Of a DNA stretch of 7,046 nt, positions 1 through 4,994 are shown in pieces. The notes under the pieces are model-generated. The model was not told the DNA's origin and searched no databases. It saw only the letters and a program-made list of their open reading frames with translations. Source of the DNA: Dehalococcoidia bacterium. GTDB lineage: Bacteria; Chloroflexota; Dehalococcoidia; Tepidiformales; Tepidiformaceae. How positions within the stretch are numbered: position 1 is the first letter of the stretch; every line of letters begins with the position of its first letter. Made by a program: the position numbers and the translations under genes. The DNA lies in the NCBI GenBank assembly GCA_023228745.1, contig JALOAP010000155.1, positions 1 to 7,046 on the forward strand, in the 5' to 3' direction.

Positions 1-257
1 CACGCACCGCGGGTAGCCGCGCCCCTTGTGGGCGCTCGCGCTAGCCAACGGCAGGTCACGCGCAAGCCCGGGGACGCACACCAGCGAGCCCAGTCGGTAG
101 TCGGTAGTCGAGGCCCACCGCGGCCCGGCACCCACGCCCACCAACGGCGACCAAGCGCCAACCGCACGCACCGCGAGTAGCCGCGCCCCTTGTGGGCGCT
201 CGCGCTAGCCAACGGCAGGTCACGCGCAAGCCCGGGGACGCACACCAGCGAGCCCAG
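1..257. repeat. 93-bp direct repeat, two copies (1-93 and 165-257)
   Basis: Positions 1-93 recur at 165-257 with one mismatch (position 12 is G, position 176 is A). The first copy may extend left of the window. The copies start 164 bp apart and are separated by 71 bp. Each carries an inverted repeat, GCGCCC-CTTGT-GGGCGC (19-35 in copy 1), flanked by TAGC and GCTA (14-17 and 40-43), so a transcript could fold as an imperfect stem-loop. No reading frame here resembles a known protein; the open frames across it look like high-GC artefacts. I see no transposase, tRNA or att-like end. It may be a dispersed non-coding element or the edge of a larger tandem array. Confidence 0.9.
93..113. repeat. 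Heptanucleotide tandem array, unit GTCGGTA
   Basis: Two perfect GTCGGTA units are followed by a degenerate third that keeps GTCG. The array starts exactly where copy 1 of the 93-bp repeat ends, so the two copies of that repeat diverge at this point. Confidence 0.75.
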
Positions 258-346
258 CCGCCCGCGGCTACTGCACGCGGCTCGTGGCAAACGGTCGTCC
301 TCGCCGATGATGTCGCTGCGCAAGCTTCGCCGGCCATGACGTTGCG
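258..346. other. Intergenic stretch with no recognisable feature
   Basis: This is the rest of the 369-bp gene-free left end, between copy 2 of the 93-bp repeat and the array at the hemerythrin stop codon. I see no RNA gene, clear promoter or protein similarity in it. Confidence 0.5.
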
Positions 347-374
347 AATCGAAAATCGTGAATCGCGAATCAGA
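347..374. repeat. Heptanucleotide tandem array, unit AATCGNN
   Basis: Four consecutive 7-bp units begin AATC, the first three AATCG followed by two variable bases. The last unit overlaps the stop codon of the hemerythrin gene (complement of 370-372), so the array abuts and slightly enters the gene's 3' end. Confidence 0.75.
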
Positions 375-963
375 CGTCCAACGCCGCCGCCTGCTTCGCC
401 AGCTCCGCGAATGTCTCCTCCGAAAGCAGCTCCAACGCGGGCACAAAAAGGTCGTCCTCTTCGTCGCCAAAGTGTCCTTGCAGGATCCAGTCGAGGCGCT
501 TCACGCCGTCCAGTAGCTCCGCCAGCGTCTCGGGCGTGAGGCCATTCGCCTCGGCGGCGCGGATGCCCGCGGCGAGGCTCGTACGTTCCGCGTCCACCTC
601 GTCGTGCGTGTGGTCCATCGCTGCCAGCGCCCGCTCGATAATCTCCTGGCGGTGCCGGATCTCGTCGTGCTGCTCCACCATCTCGTCCACCACCTGGTCG
701 ATGTCCGCCGCGAAGCCCCGCAGCGCCGGGAAGAGCACCTCCTCCTCCTTCGCGATGTGGATCACCAGGTCCTCGGCCAGGTAGGCATCCAGGTCGCGCA
801 GCTTCTCCAGTGCTGCCGTGGCCAGCCCGGCCTCGCCCGGCTCGGCGAGCGCCTGCTCGAGCACCTCGCGCACCTCCGTCACCAGGTCGTGGACCTCGGT
901 GTGTTCGCGCATCAGGCTGGCCAGCGGCTCAACCTCCGTCTCCAAATTCCCAAACGTTGCCAT
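370..963 (-). CDS. Hemerythrin-like HHE cation-binding domain protein
   Basis: This 197-residue, acidic, helix-rich protein fits the HHE hemerythrin-like family, cytoplasmic four-helix bundles that carry a di-iron centre and act in O2, NO or iron-related sensing, storage or repair. Likely metal ligands sit in the expected order: H21 in an REH context, H69 and E73 in an HxxxE motif followed by LFP, H99 in an EQH context, and H164 with E168 in a second HxxxE motif again followed by LF-P. No signal peptide or membrane segment is seen. The ATG at 961-963 is the first in frame that gives a family-like N-terminus; there is no strong Shine-Dalgarno sequence. The gene is separated from the upstream MMPL/DUF2892 unit by a strong hairpin, so it is probably transcribed alone. 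The ligand reading is by eye and the physiological role is not determined. Confidence 0.88.
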   Translation of the reverse strand: MATFGNLETEVEPLASLMREHTEVHDLVTEVREVLEQALAEPGEAGLATAALEKLRDLDAYLAEDLVIHIAKEEEVLFPALRGFAADIDQVVDEMVEQHDEIRHRQEIIERALAAMDHTHDEVDAERTSLAAGIRAAEANGLTPETLAELLDGVKRLDWILQGHFGDEEDDLFVPALELLSEETFAELAKQAAALDV

Positions 964-1016
964 GCCTACAGTCTGCCCCCCGGCGTGAGCCCCCGCATGT
1001 GACGAACGTCCCAGGA

Positions 1017-1056
1017 CAGCAGGACGCCCTCCCGCTTCCGGGAGGGCGTCCTGCTG
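1017..1056 (-). terminator. 18-bp perfect hairpin downstream of the DUF2892 gene
   Basis: Left arm 1017-1034 pairs perfectly with right arm 1039-1056 around a 4-nt loop (1035-1038, CTTC on the plus strand). It lies 46 bp past the DUF2892 stop codon and 53 bp before the hemerythrin start. A terminator of the MMPL unit is the likeliest reading, but no T-tract follows on either strand, so factor-assisted termination, transcript protection or a repeat element are alternatives. Confidence 0.6.
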
Positions 1057-1059
1057 CGA

Positions 1060-1101
1060 CTACTCGCTGACAGCTGGCGACTGGCCGCTGACGACCGGCT
1101 A
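1060..1101. repeat. Heptanucleotide tandem array, consensus CTGRCNN
   Basis: Six degenerate 7-bp units fill the gap between the 18-bp hairpin and the DUF2892 stop codon. The central four are CTGACAG, CTGGCGA, CTGGCCG and CTGACGA. The period is exact although the unit drifts. Confidence 0.7.
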
Positions 1102-1102
1102 G

Positions 1103-1366
1103 CTACTTCCGTGCGCAGTACTTCGCGCCAAGGAAGTGGCCGCCCCACAGCGGCGCCACCGGACAAAGGTTGAACAGGCCCGTCGCCACCGGCAGGAGCC
1201 CGAAGCCGGCGACGAACCAGCCCGCCGGCGAGGGCACGACCGTGAGCCCGGCGCCGATGAGCGTCGCGCCAACCGCCACCCGCACGAAGCGGCCGGAGTT
1301 CGATGCCATGAATCGCGCGAAGGCACTCGGTTCGCCATGTGTCGTAGTTCCGTTCACGGTGGTCAT
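1103..1366 (-). CDS. Small DUF2892 (YgaP-type) inner-membrane protein
   Basis: This 87-residue protein matches the DUF2892 pattern: a short polar N-terminus, two predicted membrane helices (about residues 28-44 and 50-66), then the family-typical CP followed by a glycine-rich stretch and a terminal cysteine (C68-P69 and C84). DUF2892 also forms the membrane part of YgaP-like rhodaneses, but no rhodanese domain is present. The ATG at 1364-1366 is preceded by a purine-rich ribosome binding stretch (AGAGG/AAGG, within 1367-1383) that fills the 17-nt gap after the MMPL stop codon, so the two genes are almost certainly co-transcribed. A longer open frame starting upstream would lie inside the MMPL gene and is rejected. 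The function is unknown; a partner or accessory of the transporter is inference. Confidence 0.85.
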   Translation of the reverse strand: MTTVNGTTTHGEPSAFARFMASNSGRFVRVAVGATLIGAGLTVVPSPAGWFVAGFGLLPVATGLFNLCPVAPLWGGHFLGAKYCARK

Positions 1367-1383
1367 TCCTTCCTTTCCTCTCT

Positions 1384-3468
1384 TTAGTGCGCGAACCGGA
1401 CGTCGGGGAGGACGCGGTCGGCCCAGCGCGGCAGCCACCACGCCTTCTCGCCAACCAGGTAGAGCACCGCCGGGACCAGCACGAGCCGCACGAGAAACGC
1501 ATCGAGCAGCACAGCCACGCCGAGGATGATGCCCATCTCCTTCATGGGGAGCGTGCCCGCGATCCCGAAGGTGAAGAACACCGCGATCATCACGCCCGCT
1601 GCCGCCACGATTGGACGGCCGGTGTGAGCCAGCGATCCCTGCACCGCCTCAGCCGCGTCCCCCGAGCGTTCGAAGTGTTCGCGCGCCGACGCCAGCAGGA
1701 AGACCGTGTAGTCCATGGAGATAGCGAACACGAGCGCGAAGAAGAACAGCGGCGCCCACGAGGTCAGGTAGCCCTGGCTATCGAAGCCCAGCAGCCCTGC
1801 CGCCCAGCCGTGCTGGAAGGCGAGCGCCCCAACTCCGAAGGCCGCGGCCACCGAAAGCAGGTTGAAGATGACGCCCGCAATGGCGATGAAGAGCGCCTGC
1901 AGGGCGAACAGGAGCAAGAGGAAGCCGAGCAACAGCACCACGCCCATCACGATCGGCGCGTACTCCCGCAGCGTCTGGTCCAGGTCGTAGTTCTCGGCCA
2001 CGGGGCCGCCTACGAGCACCGTCGAGGGCAGCCCCTCGCGCAGGTCGGCAATGACATCCTTCGAAGCCGTGCTCGAAGGGTCGGCCGTGGCGATCGCCGT
2101 GATGAGGTGCGACCCGTTGGCGCCAGGCTGCGCGGGGAAGACCATCGCGATGCCGGGGGTCGAAGCGACGGCCTCGCTCACAGCGTCGACGTTCGCGCCG
2201 GGGCCAGTCAGCACCTGGATGGGGCCGGGGCCGCCCGGCCCGAAGGCGTTCGCCAGCATGTCGTAGCCCTCGCGGGCCTGGCGATCCTTCGGCAGCACGT
2301 TGATGCCGGGCATGCCGGTTTCGAGCGAAAGGACCGGCGCCGCAAGCAGCAGCAGCACCGCCAGGGAGCCAAGCATGAGCAGGCCCGGGCGCCGCTGCAC
2401 CTTCGTCGCGAAGTTCGCCCACCACGGGCTGCGGTGTTCGCCCACCGAGCCCCACGGGAGACCCAGCCGGTTGATCTTCGGGCCGAGGATGGCCGGGAGC
2501 AGCGTCAGCGCCGCCGCCAGCACGAAGCCGACCGCCAGCATCATCCCGAGCGCGATCGTGCGGAAGGCCGGCACTGGCACGAGCAGCACCGCCGACAGGC
2601 TGATAAGCACTGTCAGGCCGCTGAACAGCACCGCCTTGCCCGCGGTGTCCATCGTCACGCCCACGGCGCCATTCACATCGTCGGGCGTCGCGTGGAGCGC
2701 CCCGCGGAAGCGCGTCACGATGAAGAGTGCGTAGTCGATGCCGAGGGCGAGCGCGAACATCATCGCGAAGTTGAGCGACCAGATAGAGAGGTCGGTGAAC
2801 TGCGTGATGCCGAAGAGCACGCCCATCGCCGAGATGAGGCCCGCGGCCGTGAGCACCAGCGGCAAGCCGGCCGCCGCCAGCGTCCCGAAAGCGAGCACAA
2901 GGATGACCGCCGTCACCGGCCACGTCAGCAGCTCGGCCTTCAGCATCCCTTCCTTGTTCACGTCGTTGAAGTCGGCCCAGAACGCCGGGGAGCCGGTGAG
3001 CGCCACCTGTACGCCATCGCCGCTGAGCGCACGGATGTCGTCCGAGACCCGCTCAGCCGCTCGCACAGACTCCGTCGGGTTCACGAGCGAGCCCGCCTGG
3101 AGCATCACGGTGTGCCCATCCGGACTGACCATCGGCGGTGCCGCCGGCGCGAGCGCTGGCTCGGACGCAAAGACCGCAGTCGCCTGGGCGATCCCCTCCT
3201 GGAACGCGGGCGCGTCGGCAGCGAGGTCGTCGCTATGGAAGACGGCGACGGCGGACTGCGATGAGAACCCGCCGAATTCGCGTTCGAGGACTTCGCGGGC
3301 GGCCAACGAATCGCTGTCGTTGACCTCCCACATAGCGCCACTAAGGGCGCCTTCGAGCCGGGGGGCGAAGATCCCGAGCCCCACGGCAAGGATCGCCCAC
3401 GCGACGATGACGGTGGCCCGGTGGGAGTGTGCCCAGCGGCCCAGGCGAGCAAGGGGCGCCATGTTCAT
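1384..3468 (-). CDS. MMPL family (RND superfamily) membrane transporter
   Basis: At 694 residues it has the usual length of YdfJ-like MMPL proteins. The order is one N-terminal membrane helix (about 17-34), an extracytoplasmic porter domain (about 40-170), a helix bundle (about 180-335), a helix near 361-380, a second porter domain (about 385-500) and a second bundle (about 504-672). The two hallmark Asp-Tyr pairs are present, GIDYALF (D245, Y246) and SMDYTVF (D586, Y587). In MmpL3 such pairs form the proton relay, so proton-driven export of a lipid, hydrophobic compound or toxic agent is expected; the substrate cannot be read from sequence. I chose the ATG at 3466-3468 because GAGGAG (complement of 3479-3484) lies 10 nt upstream. 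An in-frame TTG at 3486 overlaps that site and is unlikely, and an ATG at 3462 is an alternative. It lies downstream of arsR and 17 nt ahead of the DUF2892 gene. Confidence 0.93.
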   Translation of the reverse strand: MNMAPLARLGRWAHSHRATVIVAWAILAVGLGIFAPRLEGALSGAMWEVNDSDSLAAREVLEREFGGFSSQSAVAVFHSDDLAADAPAFQEGIAQATAVFASEPALAPAAPPMVSPDGHTVMLQAGSLVNPTESVRAAERVSDDIRALSGDGVQVALTGSPAFWADFNDVNKEGMLKAELLTWPVTAVILVLAFGTLAAAGLPLVLTAAGLISAMGVLFGITQFTDLSIWSLNFAMMFALALGIDYALFIVTRFRGALHATPDDVNGAVGVTMDTAGKAVLFSGLTVLISLSAVLLVPVPAFRTIALGMMLAVGFVLAAALTLLPAILGPKINRLGLPWGSVGEHRSPWWANFATKVQRRPGLLMLGSLAVLLLLAAPVLSLETGMPGINVLPKDRQAREGYDMLANAFGPGGPGPIQVLTGPGANVDAVSEAVASTPGIAMVFPAQPGANGSHLITAIATADPSSTASKDVIADLREGLPSTVLVGGPVAENYDLDQTLREYAPIVMGVVLLLGFLLLLFALQALFIAIAGVIFNLLSVAAAFGVGALAFQHGWAAGLLGFDSQGYLTSWAPLFFFALVFAISMDYTVFLLASAREHFERSGDAAEAVQGSLAHTGRPIVAAAGVMIAVFFTFGIAGTLPMKEMGIILGVAVLLDAFLVRLVLVPAVLYLVGEKAWWLPRWADRVLPDVRFAH

Positions 3469-3486
3469 AGGTCCAGTGCTCCTCAA

Positions 3487-3499
3487 CGATAGAGTGATG
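3487..3499. promoter_or_regulatory. Candidate ArsR operator upstream of the MMPL gene
   Basis: CGATAGAGTGATG on the plus strand is the exact reverse complement of 3887-3899 at the start of arsR. It lies 18 nt upstream of the transporter ATG, beside the Shine-Dalgarno sequence. On the minus strand it covers TATCG of a possible -10 box TATCGT. The surrounding bases form an imperfect AAYGAT/ATSATT dyad. Role inferred from the pairing with the arsR copy. Confidence 0.5.
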
Positions 3500-3534
3500 A
3501 TTCGCCTACACGAAGGTGGTGTGTCCCCTGGGGT

Positions 3535-3561
3535 AAAGAGAGAAACGCTGCTACGTCAGCG
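3535..3561 (-). terminator. Weak intrinsic terminator or attenuator at the arsR stop codon
   Basis: On the minus strand CGCTG (3557-3561) pairs with CAGCG (3546-3550) around a 6-nt loop that holds the TAG stop, followed by the pyrimidine tract TTTCTCTCTTT (3535-3545). The stem is short, so read-through into the transporter gene is likely. It supports partly separate arsR and MMPL transcripts. Confidence 0.4.
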
Positions 3562-3883
3562 CAAACGCCTCCGCCTCGGCCAGCTTCTGGTCGCGCAGCC
3601 GGTCGCAGACAAGGTCGCAAAGCTGCACGACGCTGGGGTCGGTCACGGAGTAGTAGGCCGCGGTGCCCTGGGGCCGCCGCGCAACGATGGCGGCATCGTG
3701 CAGCACACGCAGGTGCTTGCTGATGTTCGCCTGGCTCAGCTCCATCCGCTCCACAAGTTCGCCGACGTTCAGTTCGCCTTCTTCGAGCAGCACCTGGAGG
3801 ATCTTGAGCCGCGTGGCGTCGCCCAGCACCCGGAAGCGCTCGGCGACGTGATCGAGGAGATGTGGCGGGAGGTTCGCAGCCAT
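3551..3883 (-). CDS. ArsR/SmtB family winged-helix repressor
   Basis: This 110-residue DNA-binding protein is of typical ArsR family length. It has FRVLGDATRLKIL near residues 17-29, a helix-turn-helix with recognition helix about 50-67 (SQANISKHLRVL), and a beta-wing about 69-80 ending in AAYYSV. The classical ELCVCDL metal site in the recognition region is absent. Two cysteines lie in the last helix in a CxxxC arrangement (C89, C93), a plausible thiol or metal sensing site. Family members repress their own operon and release DNA on ligand binding or oxidation. I prefer the ATG at 3883 because a -10-like TAGAGT lies 7 nt upstream and no Shine-Dalgarno sequence is seen; an ATG two codons earlier (3889) is the alternative. 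The 26-codon longer frame runs through heptamer repeats and is not credible. The transporter gene follows after 82 nt. Confidence 0.92.
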   Translation of the reverse strand: MAANLPPHLLDHVAERFRVLGDATRLKILQVLLEEGELNVGELVERMELSQANISKHLRVLHDAAIVARRPQGTAAYYSVTDPSVVQLCDLVCDRLRDQKLAEAEAFALT

Positions 3884-3886
3884 GTG

Positions 3887-3899
3887 CATCACTCTATCG
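3887..3899. promoter_or_regulatory. Candidate ArsR operator over the arsR -10 box
   Basis: This 13-mer is the reverse complement of 3487-3499. It spans the predicted -10 hexamer TAGAGT and the alternative upstream ATG of arsR, an ideal position for autorepression by blocking RNA polymerase. Operator status is inferred. Confidence 0.55.
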
Positions 3900-3919
3900 C
3901 CCGGCAGCGATGAAGGCAA
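3891..3919 (-). promoter_or_regulatory. arsR promoter, probably giving a leaderless transcript
   Basis: On the minus strand TTGCCT (3914-3919) and TAGAGT (3891-3896) are separated by exactly 17 nt, each matching 4 of 6 consensus bases of a sigma70-type promoter. The -10 box lies 7 nt ahead of the ATG at 3883, so the start of transcription would be at or next to the start codon. Confidence 0.55.
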
Positions 3920-3928
3920 GGACGTACG

Positions 3929-3963
3929 AGAGCCGGGTTCCGGGTTCCGAGTTCCGAGAGCCA
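3929..3963. repeat. Heptanucleotide tandem array, unit GGTTCCG
   Basis: Five 7-bp units: two perfect GGTTCCG and one AGTTCCG, bracketed on each side by an AGAGCC-type unit. Its reverse complement shares 19 identical bases with the array at 4930-4957. It lies just upstream of the arsR promoter. Confidence 0.8.
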
Positions 3964-4007
3964 CGGTGATCGTTCATCCACATGCGAGGCGTCTCTTCGT
4001 GGCGCTA

Positions 4008-4024
4008 CGCTCCGGCCAGGAGCG
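4008..4024. other. Small inverted repeat in the arsR/zinc-protein gap
   Basis: CGCTCC and GGAGCG can pair around a 5-nt loop (GGCCA). It lies in the 248-bp gap between the arsR start and the zinc-protein stop. No T-tract follows, and its function is unknown. Confidence 0.3.
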
Positions 4025-4056
4025 CAGCCGACGGCCCCGGCCCACTCGCCTCTGGG

Positions 4057-4077
4057 GAACTCGGGACTCGGAACCCC
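4057..4077. repeat. Heptanucleotide tandem array, unit GRACTCG
   Basis: Three 7-bp units, GAACTCG and GGACTCG followed by a degenerate GAACCCC. It belongs to the same unit family as the arrays at 3929-3963 and 4930-4957. Confidence 0.65.
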
Positions 4078-4080
4078 TCG

Positions 4081-4108
4081 CGCGCACGGGGCACCAGGCA
4101 CGGGGCAC
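4081..4108. repeat. Heptanucleotide tandem array, unit GGGGCAC
   Basis: Four 7-bp units, all ending in GCAC (two perfect GGGGCAC). It sits 3 bp after the GRACTCG array yet has a different unit. Confidence 0.7.
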
Positions 4109-4117
4109 TTCCAAGGC

Positions 4118-4132
4118 GCGCGCTCAGCGCGC
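4118..4132 (-). terminator. GC-rich hairpin at the zinc-protein stop codon
   Basis: GCGCGC (4118-4123) and GCGCGC (4127-4132) can pair around a 3-nt loop immediately at the TAG stop of the 62-residue gene. No T-tract follows on the minus strand, so termination is only plausible. Confidence 0.35.
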
Positions 4133-4320
4133 TACCACCACCCGTCCTTATACCTCCACCCCTTGTGCTCGCGGCCGGCCGCCCCGGCTTCCTTCAGCCG
4201 GATGAGGTGCTTGCGGCAGAGCGGCACCGTCAGGCGCTCACGCTCTTCGCCACGCCACTTCAACACCGCCACCTCGTCGAGCGGCGGTTCCATACACCAG
4301 AGACAGCGCGGCCGTGCCAT
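4132..4320 (-). CDS. Small putative zinc-binding protein (CxxC/CxxH)
   Basis: I do not recognise a named family. The 62-residue product has C6-x2-C9 and C35-x2-H38, spaced as in a zinc ribbon or treble-clef fold, plus a basic, Trp-rich C-terminus (W55, W61, W62). No signal peptide or membrane segment is present. The ATG at 4318-4320 is supported by a perfect AAGGAGG (complement of 4328-4334) with 7-nt spacing, located inside the end of the upstream GNAT gene. The GNAT stop TGA and this ATG share one base, so translation is probably coupled and expression tied to the acetyltransferase. Upstream in-frame codons add 17 unlikely residues inside the GNAT gene and are excluded. A nucleic-acid-binding or adaptor role is only a guess. 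Confidence 0.8.
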   Translation of the reverse strand: MARPRCLWCMEPPLDEVAVLKWRGEERERLTVPLCRKHLIRLKEAGAAGREHKGWRYKDGWW

Positions 4321-4835
4321 CAGCAATCCTCCTTCAGGGTGAGTTCGAAGCCCCACTCCGGGCTTCGCCACGGGTCATCAGCGTACCGGAAGCGGGTGTT
4401 GCGGAAGCCAAAGCGCAGGTAGAGCCGGTGCGCATCGAGAAACGCCGTGTCGCTGAAGAGCACCAGTTTCCGCGCTCCCGCCGCCCGCACTTCGTCGATC
4501 ACCCACCGCACCAGCGCGCTCCCCGCACCGGAACGCCGCGCCTCCGCGAGCACGTAGAGCCGGTGCAACTCGAACACACCGCCACCCTCGTCCGTATAGC
4601 CCACGCACCCCACCGGCCGCCCGCCTTCGTCCTCCGCGATAGCGAAGCCACCACCGGGCGCGATGTACCACCGGTCCGGCTCCCGCACGTCGCCGTCGTA
4701 GTCGTCGTTTTCGAACTCCCAGCCATACTCATCGAACACGGCCGCCACGATCCGCCACGCCGCATCCCCGTGGCGCTGCCTGTCATAGGGGCGAATCGTC
4801 GCCGCCCCCACGCCCGCCACCATGTCCGTCGTCAT
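4320..4835 (-). CDS. GNAT family N-acetyltransferase
   Basis: This 171-residue cytoplasmic protein has the GNAT fold signature. The acetyl-CoA pyrophosphate loop RRSGAG lies at 100-105 after the beta-strand LYVLAEA, followed by the long helix and LVLFSDT, then motif B DAHRLYLRFGF (134-144), whose Y139 is placed like the usual general-acid tyrosine. Such enzymes transfer acetyl groups from acetyl-CoA to amines on small molecules or proteins; the acceptor is unknown. I used the ATG at 4833-4835. A GTG directly before it (4838) lies 7 nt after TACCGT and would suit a leaderless start, and an ATG at 4823 is also possible. The same frame stays open far upstream but there runs antisense to the DUF6941-like gene, so that extension is rejected. 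It is co-transcribed with the zinc protein. Confidence 0.9.
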   Translation of the reverse strand: MTTDMVAGVGAATIRPYDRQRHGDAAWRIVAAVFDEYGWEFENDDYDGDVREPDRWYIAPGGGFAIAEDEGGRPVGCVGYTDEGGGVFELHRLYVLAEARRSGAGSALVRWVIDEVRAAGARKLVLFSDTAFLDAHRLYLRFGFRNTRFRYADDPWRSPEWGFELTLKEDC

Positions 4836-4845
4836 CACGCCGTTC

Positions 4846-4874
4846 ACGGTACCGCCCGCCGGGCGAGTGCCCAA
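4846..4874 (-). promoter_or_regulatory. Candidate promoter of the GNAT/zinc-protein operon
   Basis: On the minus strand TTGGGC (4869-4874) and TACCGT (4846-4851) are 17 nt apart. TACCGT lies 7 nt before a GTG (4838) and 10 nt before the ATG, and no Shine-Dalgarno sequence is apparent. The -35 hexamer falls within the first unit of the period-8 repeat. Confidence 0.4.
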
Positions 4875-4906
4875 GTACCACAGTGCCGAAGTGCCGGAAA
4901 CCCGGC
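4867..4906. repeat. Period-8 tandem array, unit GTGCCGAA
   Basis: Five degenerate 8-bp units with core GTGCC (for example GTGCCGAA and GTGCCGGA). This is the only array in the window with period 8 instead of 7. It lies in the divergent gap between GNAT and the DUF6941-like gene. Confidence 0.6.
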
Positions 4907-4929
4907 ACTCCAGGCGAGACCGGGCGCCG

Positions 4930-4957
4930 CTCGAAACTCGGAACCCGGAACCCCACA
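4930..4957. repeat. Heptanucleotide tandem array, unit CYCGGAA
   Basis: Three 7-bp units (CTCGAAA, CTCGGAA, CCCGGAA) and a degenerate fourth. Positions 4935-4953 are the exact reverse complement of 3935-3953, so the two arrays bracket the GNAT/zinc-protein operon in opposite orientation. Confidence 0.8.
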
Positions 4958-4982
4958 CCGTGCGCAGACCACCCATCGTAGC

Positions 4983-4988
4983 TACCCT
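4983..4988 (+). promoter_or_regulatory. -10 box of a leaderless promoter for the DUF6941-like gene
   Basis: TACCCT fits the TANNNT pattern and ends exactly 6 nt before the ATG at 4995. The bases between are all C, so there is no Shine-Dalgarno sequence. No convincing -35 hexamer is seen 17 nt upstream. Confidence 0.45.
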
Positions 4989-4994
4989 CCCCCC

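Noticed and set aside
1..257. CRISPR array
   Set aside because: Only two copies, 93 bp each with a 71-bp gap; repeat length is wrong for CRISPR and no cas gene is visible.
56..337. Minus-strand open frame in the left repeat region
   Set aside because: Built mostly from the 93-bp repeat and spacer, with no protein-like features or ribosome site.
1387..3264. Long plus-strand open frame (about 625 codons)
   Set aside because: Antisense to the MMPL gene; its product is Arg/His/Glu-rich low-complexity sequence typical of mirror frames in high-GC DNA, while the minus strand gives a clear 12-helix transporter.
3525..3533. CCCCTGGGG palindrome in the arsR-MMPL gap as an operator
   Set aside because: Too short and low in complexity for an ArsR site; the paired 13-mer is the better candidate.
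3884..3964. Longer N-terminus of ArsR
   Set aside because: The extra codons translate the heptamer array and the predicted promoter; family homology begins after the ATG at 3883/3889.
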